From Stella humosa (GTDB taxonomy: Bacteria > Pseudomonadota > Alphaproteobacteria > ATCC43930 > Allostellaceae), in contig NZ_AP019700.1 of assembly GCF_006738645.1 (NCBI RefSeq), forward strand, positions 3,764,001 to 3,828,000: 64,000 bases of DNA, given 5' to 3'. The notes under the pieces were generated by a model that did no database searches, was not told the origin of the DNA, and saw nothing but the letters and a program-made list of their open reading frames with translations. A program made the translations under genes and the position numbers. Position 1 is the stretch's first letter. Each line of letters opens with the position of its first letter. Below are positions 17,879 to 27,055 of the stretch, piece after piece.

Positions 17879-19024
17879 CTACTGCAGCCGTTCGAACAGC
17901 CCGGCCAGCAGGCGCGCGCGCGGCGCCAGCGACGAGACCAGCAGGTGTTCGCCATGGGTGTGGGCGCCATCGCCGCACACGCCCAGCCCGTCCAGGGTCG
18001 GGATGCCGAGCGCGCCGGTGAAGTTGCCGTCGCTGCCGCCGCCGAACTGGCCATGCTCCAGCGCGAAGCCCAGGCCCTCGGCCACCGCGCGGGCGGATTC
18101 GAAGAGGTCGAGCGTCCCGGCATGGGGCCGGAACAGCGGGCGGACCGAGCCGGCCTCGACCTCGACCCGGACGCCGTCCGCCTCGCCCGCCAGGGACGCC
18201 ATGCGCTCGCGAACCAAGTCCATGTCGGCCTCGGTCGGTGCGACGCACAGGACCTCGGCATAGCATTCGATCGGGATCACGTTGACGAAGGTGCCGCCGC
18301 GCACGACGCCGACGCTGTAGGTCTGGCCACGGGTACGGTCCGACCAGCCCTCGATCTGCTCGATCAGGTTGGCCATGGCGCGCACCGCGCTCCGGCCCAG
18401 GCGATTGTTCTCCGACCCGGCATGGGCCGGCCGGCCATGCGTGCGCAGTTTGTATCGCAGGAAGGCATGCCGGCCGGTGACGACGCGGCCCGCCTCGCCC
18501 TTGGCCGGTTCCGGCACCAGGACGAAGGCGTGGCGCCGGGCCTCGTCCTCGATCAGGCGTCGGGTCGACGGGCTGCCGACCTCCTCGTCGGGAATGAACA
18601 TGAAGGTGACCGGCAGTTCCGGCCCGCCGCTGCGCTCCACCACCCGGCGCATGGCGTGGCAGGCCAGGTACATGCCGCCCTTCATGTCGTAGGTGCCGGG
18701 GCCGAAGAAGCGGTCGCCGTCGCGCCGCATCGGCATCGGCCCGTCCAGCGTGCCCACCAGGTGGACGGTGTCGAGATGGCCCAGCACCAGGATGCCGGGG
18801 CCGTCCTTGCGGCCCGGGATGGTGGCGCGGACGACGTCGCCATAGCCGTCGGTGCCGGGAATGCGCTCGATGGCGGCACCTGCCGCGGCCATGGCCTGCT
18901 CGGCCAGGTCCATCATCCGGTTGACGCCCGCTGGATGTACGGTCGGGCTCTCGACCCCGATCCACTCGCGGATGCCGGCCAGGATATCCTCGCCGTCGAA
19001 GCCGTCGTCGTTGTGCATGTCCAT
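17879..19024 (-). CDS. M20-family metallopeptidase (glutamate carboxypeptidase/CPG2-like)
   Basis: Zinc-dependent amidohydrolase or carboxypeptidase of 381 residues. Metal-site motifs are GHLDTV, GTYDMKGG (bridging Asp) and PDEEVGS (catalytic Glu pair), with a second-shell His in HGRPAHAG from the dimerisation domain. It ends a minus-strand operon with a TauD-type dioxygenase (7 bases upstream), a flavin amine oxidase and hydantoinase subunits. M20 enzymes remove acyl or glutamyl groups from amides, so it could hydrolyse an N-carbamoyl or N-acyl amino acid formed by the hydantoinase. No signal peptide is visible, so it is probably cytoplasmic. Confidence 0.85.
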   Translation of the reverse strand: MDMHNDDGFDGEDILAGIREWIGVESPTVHPAGVNRMMDLAEQAMAAAGAAIERIPGTDGYGDVVRATIPGRKDGPGILVLGHLDTVHLVGTLDGPMPMRRDGDRFFGPGTYDMKGGMYLACHAMRRVVERSGGPELPVTFMFIPDEEVGSPSTRRLIEDEARRHAFVLVPEPAKGEAGRVVTGRHAFLRYKLRTHGRPAHAGSENNRLGRSAVRAMANLIEQIEGWSDRTRGQTYSVGVVRGGTFVNVIPIECYAEVLCVAPTEADMDLVRERMASLAGEADGVRVEVEAGSVRPLFRPHAGTLDLFESARAVAEGLGFALEHGQFGGGSDGNFTGALGIPTLDGLGVCGDGAHTHGEHLLVSSLAPRARLLAGLFERLQ

Positions 19025-19031
19025 CGGGTTC

Positions 19032-19913
19032 TCAAGCTGTCTGGGCGGCCGGCTCGCGATAGGGTAGACGGCCGACGACCGTGCGGGACTGGGGGAAGCG
19101 ACGTTCACCCTCGGGGTCGCCGATCGGGGTGCGCCGCAAGGTGCGGCGATGGCTGGTGTCGAAGGGCTCGCGCGCGTGCTGGAGGATGATGTTGTCCCAC
19201 AGCAGCATGTCGCCGGGCTGCCAGCGGTGGCGGTAGCCGAAGCGGGGATCGGCGATCCAGCCGCGAAGCTCGGCGATCAGCGCCTCTCCTTCGGCGATCG
19301 GCAACTCGTTGATCCGGACAGTGGTGTGCTCGCTGAGGAAGACCGCCTTGGTACCGGTATCCGGATCGGTCCACACCAGGGGATGCACCGCACGGGCCGC
19401 ACTCTCGGGCGTGCCCTCCTCGACCGAGCGCTTGTTGTAGTCCCCGTCATAGTCGAAGAGCTGGTAGGAACTGAGCCCCTCCAGCCGACGACGCAGCCCG
19501 TCCGGCAGTGCCGCATGGACGGCCGCGCAGTTGGAGAACAGGGTATCGCCGCCCGCGGGCGGTATCTCGATGCCATAGAGGCCGATCGCCTTCAGCGGGT
19601 GGACGAAGAAGGTGTTGTCGGAGTGGAAATGCAGCTCGCCCTGCCCCAGCACGCCATCGGCGCGGGAGTTCGACACATAGGCGGTCTTGGCCTTCTGCAT
19701 CGCCGGACTGCGGCGCGAGATCGGCCCGAACACCTCCGCGAACCGAAGCTGCTCGTCCTCGCCCATCTGCTGGCCGCGCAGCAGCAGCAGATGGTGACGG
19801 CGATAGAGGTCCAGCAGTTCCGCCGCGGTGGCCTCGGAGAACGGCTGCGACAGGTCCAGGCCAAAGATCTCCACGCCAAGGGCGGGGGCAAGGGGTCGGG
19901 TGCTGAGTGTCAT
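19032..19913 (-). CDS. TauD/TfdA-family Fe(II)/2-oxoglutarate dioxygenase
   Basis: Non-haem iron dioxygenase of 293 residues. Fe ligands are His97 and Asp99 in the HFHSDNTF motif and a distal His in NIILQHAREPFD; the arginine in RRTLRRT likely binds 2-oxoglutarate. It hydroxylates an unactivated carbon, often leading to loss of a sulfonate, ether or N-alkyl group. It lies 26 bases after the flavin oxidase and 7 before the M20 gene. In this context oxidative N-dealkylation or C-hydroxylation of an amide/amine substrate is plausible but not shown. Confidence 0.85.
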   Translation of the reverse strand: MTLSTRPLAPALGVEIFGLDLSQPFSEATAAELLDLYRRHHLLLLRGQQMGEDEQLRFAEVFGPISRRSPAMQKAKTAYVSNSRADGVLGQGELHFHSDNTFFVHPLKAIGLYGIEIPPAGGDTLFSNCAAVHAALPDGLRRRLEGLSSYQLFDYDGDYNKRSVEEGTPESAARAVHPLVWTDPDTGTKAVFLSEHTTVRINELPIAEGEALIAELRGWIADPRFGYRHRWQPGDMLLWDNIILQHAREPFDTSHRRTLRRTPIGDPEGERRFPQSRTVVGRLPYREPAAQTA

Positions 19914-19939
19914 TGCAGCTCTCCGGCTTTAGGCACGGG

Positions 19940-21235
19940 TCAGGCCGCGAAGCCGAGCGCGTCGCGGAACTTGTACCAGGCGATGGCCCCGGCCACGCCC
20001 GGGCCGCGGAAGGCGTGGAACGGCACGGTCGCCAGCGGCGTATCGGGGAAATCGAGCGCCGGGTCGCTGCCGCCGGCCAGCTTGTCGGCCATCACGGCGC
20101 CCATGGTGCTGGCGAGCGCGATGCCGCGGCCGTTGTAGCCGACCACCGTCCACAGGCCGGGCGCCGGACGGTGGATGCGCGGCATCTCGTCCAGGGTCAT
20201 GTCGATGCGCCCGCACCAGGCATGCTTCCAGGTGATCTTGCCCAGCATCGGGAAGCGCCGCTCGGCCGCCCGCGCGATGGCCGCCAGCGTGGACGGGCTG
20301 GGCGTGTCGCCCAGCGGGCCACGCCCGCCCATGACAAGGCGCCCGGTAGCATCGACCCGGAAATAGTTCGACAGCTTGCGGGTGTCCGAGACGACCGCCC
20401 GGCACGGCAGGATCGATGCCCGCAGGTTGCTCGACAAGGGGTCGGTCGCCATCTGCGCGCTCTGCACGCCGATGAAGGTCTGGGCCAGGCCGGGCCACAG
20501 CCGGTCGGTATAGGCGCCCGTCGCCAGGAGCACCTGGCCGGCCGTCACGCTGCCGCGCCCTGCCGTGACCCGCCACTTGCCATCCTGCGGCTTCAGGCCG
20601 GTGACGGGGCTGCGGGCGAAGATCGTCGCCCCCTGCGCCACGGCCGCGCGGGCCAGACCGCGGACATAGGACAGCGGCTGGATCGCGCCGGCGCGCCGGT
20701 CGTGCAGGCCGCCGACATACTGGTCGGTGCCCAGCATGCGCTCGGTCCCGGCCCGGTCGACCAGCACGGCGTCGATGCCGCGGGCGGCCATCTCCTTGTG
20801 GGTCTTCTCCAGGTAGGCCATGGCCATCGGCGAATGGGCGCCGCGGAACCAGCCGTTGCGCTCCAGCCCGCAATCGATGCCGTGGCGGGCGATCAGGTCG
20901 TACACGCGGGCGGCCGCACCGTCGCCCAACGCCACCATCCGCTCGGCCCGCTCGGCCCCGAAGCGCTGGGCCAGTTCCTCGCGGCTCCGCTTCAGGCCGG
21001 GAATGACCTGGCCGCCATTCAGCCCCGATGCGCCCTCGCCGATCTCGCGCGCCTCGACCACGACCGCGCGCACGCCGCGCTCGGCCAGGTGGAGGGCGGT
21101 CGACAGGCCCGTGAAGCCGCCGCCGACGATGGCGACGTCGGCAGTCACCGCGTCTTCGAGCGCCGGCAGCTCCGGACCGGGAGTGGCCGTGGCTGACCAC
21201 AGCGACCCCCGCCCGAGCAGGGCTGCACCATCCAT
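19940..21235 (-). CDS. FAD-dependent amine oxidase (DAO family, PuuB/sarcosine oxidase-like)
   Basis: Flavoenzyme of 431 residues with the dinucleotide fold VAIVGGGFTGLSTALHLAERG, a second FAD contact at EGASGLNGGQVIPGLKR, and a C-terminal ATS-type segment YNGRGIALASTMGAVMADKL. The LNGGQ stretch and overall length resemble gamma-glutamylputrescine oxidase (PuuB), while sarcosine and glycine oxidases belong to the same family. It uses oxygen or another acceptor to oxidise a C-N bond. Start at ATG 21235, 7 bases after GGGAGC. It follows hyuB by 12 bases, so an amino acid or N-methyl amino acid released by the hydantoinase would be a reasonable substrate. Confidence 0.85.
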   Translation of the reverse strand: MDGAALLGRGSLWSATATPGPELPALEDAVTADVAIVGGGFTGLSTALHLAERGVRAVVVEAREIGEGASGLNGGQVIPGLKRSREELAQRFGAERAERMVALGDGAAARVYDLIARHGIDCGLERNGWFRGAHSPMAMAYLEKTHKEMAARGIDAVLVDRAGTERMLGTDQYVGGLHDRRAGAIQPLSYVRGLARAAVAQGATIFARSPVTGLKPQDGKWRVTAGRGSVTAGQVLLATGAYTDRLWPGLAQTFIGVQSAQMATDPLSSNLRASILPCRAVVSDTRKLSNYFRVDATGRLVMGGRGPLGDTPSPSTLAAIARAAERRFPMLGKITWKHAWCGRIDMTLDEMPRIHRPAPGLWTVVGYNGRGIALASTMGAVMADKLAGGSDPALDFPDTPLATVPFHAFRGPGVAGAIAWYKFRDALGFAA

Positions 21236-21247
21236 GCTGTCCGCTCC

Positions 21248-22915
21248 CTACTCGGCTGCCTCTGCCCGGCGATAGCGTCGCGCAGCCTCGACACCCAAGA
21301 GGCCATCGGCCACGTCGCGCTCGACATCGCGGGGGTCCCGCATTTCGGGATGGCCGTAGCCGCCACCGCCCCCCAGCAGCACCTCGACGATGTCGCCCTT
21401 GCGCACCGGGTTGGCCGATTTGGAGCGCAGTTTGATCGTCTCGTCGCCGCGCAGGATTCGGGCATGGCCCAGCATGCCGGGCGAACCACCTGCCAGGCCG
21501 GCCGCCGGGTGGCTGAAATGGTCCGCATACATCGAGAAGGTGACGCCATCCTTCAGGATCTCGTACCGGCGGAAGAAGCCGGCCCCGCCGCGATGGGCGC
21601 CATGGCCGAACGAATCCGTCGCCAGCTCGTAGCTGTGGATGCGGAAGAAGTCGTAGCCGGAATCCAGCGCCTCGACCGGCGTGTTGGCGCAGTTGGAAAG
21701 GCCGTTGTCGACGCCATCGCAGCCGTCGACCGCGCGCGAGCCGCCATAGCCGCCACCCATCGGCTCCAGATGCACGGCATAGCCGTTCTCGCCCATGTGG
21801 GCGAGGCAGGTGACCGTCGTGGTGTTGAATCCCAGTGCCGGCACCAGTTCCGGGACCGCCTGGGACAGCGCCATCATCACCGCGTCATAGGCGCGATAGG
21901 CCGACAGCATGCGCGCGCGCACCGGCGCCGGCGGCTTGGGATTGACGATGCTGCCATAGGGTGCCGTGACCGAGATCGGCCGCTTCAGTCCCTCGTTGAA
22001 CGGGATGTCGGGGCTGGTCAGGACCGACTTCACCGCCGACAGGGCGGCCGAGATGGTCGACGAGAACGGGCAGTTGATGTTGCGGCCGACCTGGGGTGCG
22101 CTGCCCTCGAAATCGATCGACACGCTCTCGCCCGAAATGGTCAGGCGGCAGCGGATCGGGATCGCCTCGAAGCCGATGCCGTCATCGTCGAGCACCGCTT
22201 CACCCGTATAGGTGCCGTCCGGCACCTTGGCGATGGCCGCGCGCACGCGGCGCTCGGAATAGTCGAGCAGCTCGCGCATCGTCTCCTTGAAGGCCGCGAC
22301 GCCGTACTTCTCGCAAAGCTGGCGGACGCGCGCGGCACCCATGGCATTGGCCGCGAACTGGGCGTTGAAGTCGCCGATCGTCTGGTCGGGGACGCGGATG
22401 TTGTGGGCCACCAGCCGTTCCAGCCGGCCGCCGTTCCAATCCTTGTCCATGTTCCAGCAGGAGGGCGGGATGCGCAGCCCCTCGGCGATGACATCGGTCG
22501 CCTCGGCCGTCAGGCCCGCACTGCCGCCGCCGACATCGAGGTGATGGGCGACGCTGGCGCTGAAGCCAACGACCTCGCCCTCCACGAAGATCGGCGTGAA
22601 GATGAAGACGTCCTGCAGGTGCTGGCCACCGGCATAGGGGTCGTTGTTGATGAAGAAGTCGCCCTCGGACAGCGTGTCCGCGGGGTGCAGCTCCAGGCAT
22701 GGCTTGATGGTGGCGCCGATGGGGCCAAGCTGCATCGGGATCAGCTCGGCCTGGGCCACGACATTGCCGTCGCGGTCGAGCAGGGCGGCCGAGCCGTCGC
22801 GCGCCTCGCGCAGGATGGTGGAATAGGCCGAACGGATGAGCTTCACGCCCATCTCGCGGGCGGCCGCCTGGAGGCTCTGGCTGATGACGGCGTAGTCGAT
22901 CGGATCGAGTTTCAT
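21248..22915 (-). CDS. hyuB: Hydantoinase/oxoprolinase family, subunit B (HyuB)
   Basis: Subunit of 555 residues of an ATP-dependent amidohydrolase that opens hydantoin, N-methylhydantoin or 5-oxoproline rings. Family marks are SAYSTILREARDGSAALLDRDG, FFINNDPYAGGQHLQDVF, AHHLDVGG and PMGGGYGGSRAVDG with the late GGGGGYG. It starts 3 bases after the hyuA stop. Homologues include N-methylhydantoinase B and acetone carboxylase subunits; the acetone carboxylase third subunit is absent here, which favours a hydantoinase. Confidence 0.9.
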   Translation of the reverse strand: MKLDPIDYAVISQSLQAAAREMGVKLIRSAYSTILREARDGSAALLDRDGNVVAQAELIPMQLGPIGATIKPCLELHPADTLSEGDFFINNDPYAGGQHLQDVFIFTPIFVEGEVVGFSASVAHHLDVGGGSAGLTAEATDVIAEGLRIPPSCWNMDKDWNGGRLERLVAHNIRVPDQTIGDFNAQFAANAMGAARVRQLCEKYGVAAFKETMRELLDYSERRVRAAIAKVPDGTYTGEAVLDDDGIGFEAIPIRCRLTISGESVSIDFEGSAPQVGRNINCPFSSTISAALSAVKSVLTSPDIPFNEGLKRPISVTAPYGSIVNPKPPAPVRARMLSAYRAYDAVMMALSQAVPELVPALGFNTTTVTCLAHMGENGYAVHLEPMGGGYGGSRAVDGCDGVDNGLSNCANTPVEALDSGYDFFRIHSYELATDSFGHGAHRGGAGFFRRYEILKDGVTFSMYADHFSHPAAGLAGGSPGMLGHARILRGDETIKLRSKSANPVRKGDIVEVLLGGGGGYGHPEMRDPRDVERDVADGLLGVEAARRYRRAEAAE

Positions 22916-22918
22916 GGC

Positions 22919-24928
22919 TCAGCCCTTTCGCATGACGATGTTGTCGGCGGCGTCGCGCTCGGCCGACCATCCGCTCGGCAGATAGGTGGTGGCGGTGGCA
23001 CCGGACAGGATCAGCGGCCCCGCGACCGCCTCGCCCACCACCATGCGCCCGGCCGGCAGGTGCCGGCAGGAAATCCAGGCGCCGTTCTCGTAGAGATCAT
23101 GCGCCGATTCCGCCGTGCCGTCGTCGGCCGGCATGGTCAGCGGCTGGCGAGCGGCGACCGGCACCGAGGCGCCGACCCGGAAGGAGACGATCTCGACCTT
23201 CTGGTTGGCGCCCAGCCCGTGGAAGAAGACGCGGTAGTGCGCCTCCTCGAACGACTTCAGCAGCGACTGCTGGGTGATCGCCCCCAGCCCCGCCTCGTCG
23301 AAATCGACCGAGATCTCGAAGGCCTGGCCGACGAAGCGCATCTCGGCGGTGAAGGTGAAGTCGAGATCGCCCGCGAAGCCCATCTCGCGGAAATTGTCGG
23401 CCAGTTCCTTCTGCAGGCCGCGGAACACGGCGACGCCGTCGGTGGCGCCGCGCTCCAGCCGCATCAGGGCCGTGCGGGTGGCGTACTTGGTGAAGTCCGA
23501 CGCGATCAGGCCATAGGCCGAGATGACGCCCGGATTGGGCGGCACGACGATGGTGCGCACGCCCAACTGGTCGGCGATCGAGGCCGCGTGCAGCGGCCCG
23601 CCGCCGCCGAACGGCAGCAGGGCATAGTCGCGCGGGTCGCGCCCGCGCTCGGTCGAGACGAGCTGGATGGCGCGCACGATGTTGGCATTGACCAGCTTGA
23701 TGGCGCTTTCGGCCATGCCCTCGATCGACAGGCCGAAGCGTTCGGCCAGCGGCGCGAAGGCCTTGCGCGCCAGTTCGGTGTCGATCGTCATGCGCCCGCC
23801 GAGGAACGCCTCCGGCCGGACCGCGCCGACGATGAGCTGGGCATCGGTGATGGTGGGCTCGGTGCCGCCGCGCATGTAGCAGGCAGGCCCGGGATCGGCG
23901 CCGGCACTGCGCGGGCCGACCCGCAGCATGCCGCCATCGTCGACCCAGACGATCGAGCCGCCGCCACCGCCGACGGTGACGATGTCCAGCACCGGCGTCT
24001 GGATCGGCAGGCCGTCGATCTCGGTCTCGTTGGCGAGTGCGGCCTTGCCCGCATCGGCCAGGCACACATCGGTCGAGGTGCCGCCCATGTCGAAGGTGAT
24101 GACGTCGGCGAAGCCAGAGCGCATCGACTGGCGCACCGCGCCGACGACGCCGGCGGCCGGACCCGAGAAGAGCGCCGTGATGGCGCTCTTGCGCATGGCC
24201 GATGCCGGCAGGCGACCGCCGTTCGACTGCATGACGCTGAAACGGCCGGCAAAGCCGTCGCCCGCCAGCCGCTGCTCGAAGCCGCCGAGATAGCGGTCTA
24301 TCACCGGCTGCACGAAGGCCGACAGCGTCGTCGTCGAAGCGCGCTCGAACTCGCGGAAGACCCGGCTGACGTCGTGCGAGCAGGTGACGAGGATGCCAGG
24401 CAGGGCTGCCTCGACGATCTCGGAGATGCGGCGCTCATGCTCGGGATTGGCATAGGCGTTGAGCAGGCACACGGCGATGGCGCCGTACTTGCCGTCGACC
24501 AGCTTCGGCAGCACGTCGCGGCGGAAGGCCGCCTCGTCGAACCCGGTCACGACCGAGCCGTCGCCCTTCACCCGCTCGACCACCTCGAAGGTGTCGCGGC
24601 GCGCCACCACCGGCACCGGCTTGCGGTATTCCAGGTCGTAGATCTGCCGCCGGTCGTGGCGCTGGAGCTGGAGGATGTCGCGGAAGCCCGCGGTGACGAC
24701 GAAGGCCAGCCGCGCGCCCTTGCGCTCCAGCACCGCGTTCGTGGCCACGGTCGACCCGTGGGCCAGGTCCTCGATGCCGGTGAAGTCGAGCCCCGCGGCC
24801 TTCAGCGCGTTGTGCGCGCCGATGTCCGGGCTCCTGGGGGTGCTGGGCACCTTGGTGATGATGATCCGGTCGCCGTCGAACGCCACCAGATCGGTGAAGG
24901 TGCCGCCGACTTCTACGCCAACTCGCAT
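22919..24928 (-). CDS. hyuA: Hydantoinase/oxoprolinase family, subunit A (HyuA)
   Basis: ATP-binding subunit of 669 residues. The N-terminus MRVGVEVGGTFTDLVAF and the internal FDMGGTSTDVCLAD are the actin/hsp70-like phosphate loops of this family; TVATNAVLERKGARLAFV and GGGGGSIVWVDDGG are also typical. With HyuB it cleaves a cyclic amide at the cost of ATP. The start at 24928 gives the canonical opening; a much longer reading frame upstream runs through the TRAP gene in another frame and is spurious. It lies 23 bases after dctM, so uptake and ring opening are probably co-expressed. Confidence 0.92.
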   Translation of the reverse strand: MRVGVEVGGTFTDLVAFDGDRIIITKVPSTPRSPDIGAHNALKAAGLDFTGIEDLAHGSTVATNAVLERKGARLAFVVTAGFRDILQLQRHDRRQIYDLEYRKPVPVVARRDTFEVVERVKGDGSVVTGFDEAAFRRDVLPKLVDGKYGAIAVCLLNAYANPEHERRISEIVEAALPGILVTCSHDVSRVFREFERASTTTLSAFVQPVIDRYLGGFEQRLAGDGFAGRFSVMQSNGGRLPASAMRKSAITALFSGPAAGVVGAVRQSMRSGFADVITFDMGGTSTDVCLADAGKAALANETEIDGLPIQTPVLDIVTVGGGGGSIVWVDDGGMLRVGPRSAGADPGPACYMRGGTEPTITDAQLIVGAVRPEAFLGGRMTIDTELARKAFAPLAERFGLSIEGMAESAIKLVNANIVRAIQLVSTERGRDPRDYALLPFGGGGPLHAASIADQLGVRTIVVPPNPGVISAYGLIASDFTKYATRTALMRLERGATDGVAVFRGLQKELADNFREMGFAGDLDFTFTAEMRFVGQAFEISVDFDEAGLGAITQQSLLKSFEEAHYRVFFHGLGANQKVEIVSFRVGASVPVAARQPLTMPADDGTAESAHDLYENGAWISCRHLPAGRMVVGEAVAGPLILSGATATTYLPSGWSAERDAADNIVMRKG

Positions 24929-24951
24929 CGCTGCAGTGCCTCTCACGATCG

Positions 24952-26259
24952 TCAGTTCATGAAGCTGGGAAGATAAAGGGCGATCATCGGGAACGAGATC
25001 AGCAGGGCCAGCGTCACCAGGTCGGTGGCGATGAACCAGAACGCGCCGCGAAAGATCGTCGTCAGCGAGACCGCGTTCCCGAGGGTACTTTTTATGACGA
25101 AGACGTTGAGCCCGACCGGCGGCGTCACCAGCCCGATCTCCAACAGCTTCACCACGATGATCCCGAACCAGATGAGGTCGATGCCCACCTGCTGGAGGAT
25201 CGGGATCATGATGGGCGCGGTCAGCAGCATGATGCCGATGGAATCGATGAAGCAGCCCAGCAGCAGGTAGACTGCGCAGATGATGAGCACGACCAGCAGC
25301 GGCGAAGCTTCCGCGCCGACCAGCAGTCCGGTCAGCGAGCCGGGCACCCCCGTCAGGCCAAGGAAGCGGGCATAGAGCCCGGCGCCGACGGCGATGATGA
25401 ACAGCGAGGCGGTCCCCTCGGCGGCCAGGCGCACGGCATCGCCCAGGGCCTTGGTGCGGAGCTGCCGGCGCAGCATGGCGATCAAGACCGCCAGGGCGGC
25501 GCCAATGGCGCCAGCTTCCGTCGGCGTGCACCAGCCGGAATAGATGCCGCCCAGCACGCCCACGATCAGCACCGGCAGCGGCCAGGCATCGCGCACGGCC
25601 GAGACGCGCTCTGCCATGGTCGGCCGATGCTCCATGTCGGGGGCGAGCGAGGGCTTCAGCTTCACCCGCACGACGATCATCAGCGAGAACATCAGCGCGG
25701 ACAGCAGGCCGGGGAGGATGCCGGCCACGAACAGCTTGCTGACGGAGACACCGGCGAAGACGGCGTACACCACCATGAGGATGCTGGGCGGGATCAGCGA
25801 CCCCAGCGTGCCGGCCGAAGCGACGCAGCCAGCCGCCAGGCCAGGGTCATAGCGATGGCGAAGCATTTCCGGCACGGCGATGCGGCTCATGCCGGCAGCG
25901 GTCGCCACCGACGATCCGGATGCGGCGGCGAAGAGCGTACAGGCGGCCACCGAGGAGACCGCGAGCCCGCCGGGCATCCCCGCCAGGAAGACGCGGGCCG
26001 CTCGAAAGAGGTTGGTCGTCAACCCGGTTTCCGTGCAGATGTATCCCATCAGCATGAACATCGGCACGGCCGACAGCGACCAGTCGCCGATCAGTTCAAA
26101 AGGCACGGTGGTGAGCAGCGAGAAAGCGACCCGCATATTGGCGATGATCGCCAGGCCGACGAAGGCGATCAACGAGAGCGCCACGCCGATCGGCACCCGC
26201 AACAGCAGCAGCACAATCAGCATCGGCATGCTGAGATAACCGATCGTCAAGCTGCTCAT
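24952..26259 (-). CDS. dctM: TRAP transporter large permease (DctM-like)
   Basis: Large inner-membrane subunit of a TRAP transporter, 435 residues, about 12 membrane helices. Motifs include SAVPMFMLMGYICTETGL, AAASGSSVATAAGMSRIAVPEM, SLIPPSILMVVYAV and TPTEAGAIGA, all characteristic of DctM. It starts at ATG 26259 after GGGGGAG and leads a six-gene minus-strand operon with hyuAB, the flavin oxidase, the TauD-type dioxygenase and the M20 hydrolase. Its likely partners DctP and DctQ are encoded 0.8 and 3.3 kb away on either strand, an unusual split. Confidence 0.92.
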   Translation of the reverse strand: MSSLTIGYLSMPMLIVLLLLRVPIGVALSLIAFVGLAIIANMRVAFSLLTTVPFELIGDWSLSAVPMFMLMGYICTETGLTTNLFRAARVFLAGMPGGLAVSSVAACTLFAAASGSSVATAAGMSRIAVPEMLRHRYDPGLAAGCVASAGTLGSLIPPSILMVVYAVFAGVSVSKLFVAGILPGLLSALMFSLMIVVRVKLKPSLAPDMEHRPTMAERVSAVRDAWPLPVLIVGVLGGIYSGWCTPTEAGAIGAALAVLIAMLRRQLRTKALGDAVRLAAEGTASLFIIAVGAGLYARFLGLTGVPGSLTGLLVGAEASPLLVVLIICAVYLLLGCFIDSIGIMLLTAPIMIPILQQVGIDLIWFGIIVVKLLEIGLVTPPVGLNVFVIKSTLGNAVSLTTIFRGAFWFIATDLVTLALLISFPMIALYLPSFMN

Positions 26260-26315
26260 GCGCCGTGGCTCCCCCGTCAACCCAGGTCTGGCAGCGGCGA
26301 TGCGGTCGGCCGGGA

Positions 26316-26339
26316 CACGGTTCCGGCAGCAAAACCGTG
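26316..26339. promoter_or_regulatory. Candidate operator (dyad 1) between dctM and the XRE-cupin gene
   Basis: Perfect 7-bp inverted repeat CACGGTT-N10-AACCGTG within the 181-base divergent region. Candidate site for the adjacent XRE-cupin regulator; inferred from position only. Confidence 0.35.
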
Positions 26340-26351
26340 ACCGCACGGCCC

Positions 26352-26380
26352 TTTTTCACTATAGGAATTGGGGTGAAGAA
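26352..26380. promoter_or_regulatory. Candidate operator (dyad 2) between dctM and the XRE-cupin gene
   Basis: Inverted repeat TTTTTCAC-N13-GTGAAGAA (7 of 8 positions paired) in the most AT-rich part of the divergent region, where promoters for both genes should lie. Could bind the XRE-cupin regulator. Confidence 0.35.
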
Positions 26381-26440
26381 ATGTCACGAAAATTTCAGCG
26401 CCGAATGGCGCTGTAGCGACCAGGGGAGCGACAACGACCC

Positions 26441-27052
26441 ATGGCACGGCAAAACTCTTCCCAGGCTGCAGCGGAACTGGAACCGCCGGCCGACCTCCAG
26501 GGCTGGAACGGGCGCCAGTTGCACGAACTGCGCCGCGCCCGCGGCCTCACGCTGAAGGAATTGTCGATCGCGAGCGGCCTGTCGATCGGCCTGCTGAGCC
26601 AACTGGAGCGCGGCATCTCGGCGCCGACCATCCGGTCGCTGCAGGCCGTGTCGGACGCCCTGAAGATCCCTCCAAGCTGGTTCTTCCAGCCGCGCGAGGG
26701 CGCCGATCCAGGCGAGCAGAGCATCATCGTGCGCCGCGGCCGCGGCCGGATGATGGCATTCTCCAGCGACTTCCGGAAGGAACTGGTGACGCCGGACCTG
26801 TCCGGCGCGCTCGAGGGCCTGCTCGTCACGATCGAGCCTGGCGGATCGTCCGGCCAGCAGCCCTATCACCATCCCGGCGAGGAGATGGGCTACGTCCTCT
26901 CGGGCGAGATGGAACTGTGGGTCGAGGAAGAGCGCTTCCACCTGCGCACCGGCGACAGCTTCCGGTTCCGCAGCGAGCGCCCGCACCGCTTCGCCAATCC
27001 GGGCAGCAAGCCGGCCCAGGTGCTGTGGGTGGTCACCCCACCCTTCTACTGA
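26441..27052 (+). CDS. XRE-family transcriptional regulator with C-terminal cupin
   Basis: Regulator of 203 residues. The HTH (about residues 24-78: LHELRRARGLTLKELSIASGLSIGLLSQLERGISAPTIRSL) is joined to a cupin_2 effector domain (PYHHPGEEMGYVLSGEMELWVEEERFHLRTGD). This PuuR-like design usually represses amine or amino-acid catabolic genes and senses the substrate with the cupin. It is divergent from the dctM-hyuAB operon and convergent with dctP, so it is the best candidate controller of both TRAP parts. Start at ATG 26441 after AGGGGAG. Confidence 0.9.
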   Translation: MARQNSSQAAAELEPPADLQGWNGRQLHELRRARGLTLKELSIASGLSIGLLSQLERGISAPTIRSLQAVSDALKIPPSWFFQPREGADPGEQSIIVRRGRGRMMAFSSDFRKELVTPDLSGALEGLLVTIEPGGSSGQQPYHHPGEEMGYVLSGEMELWVEEERFHLRTGDSFRFRSERPHRFANPGSKPAQVLWVVTPPFY

Positions 27053-27055
27053 GCG

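Noticed and set aside
21350-24976. A 1208-codon open frame on the plus strand opposite hyuB and hyuA
   Set aside because: It is an antisense shadow. The minus strand encodes clear HyuA and HyuB proteins; the shadow is low-complexity Arg/Gly/Ala/His sequence without motifs, as expected in GC-rich DNA.
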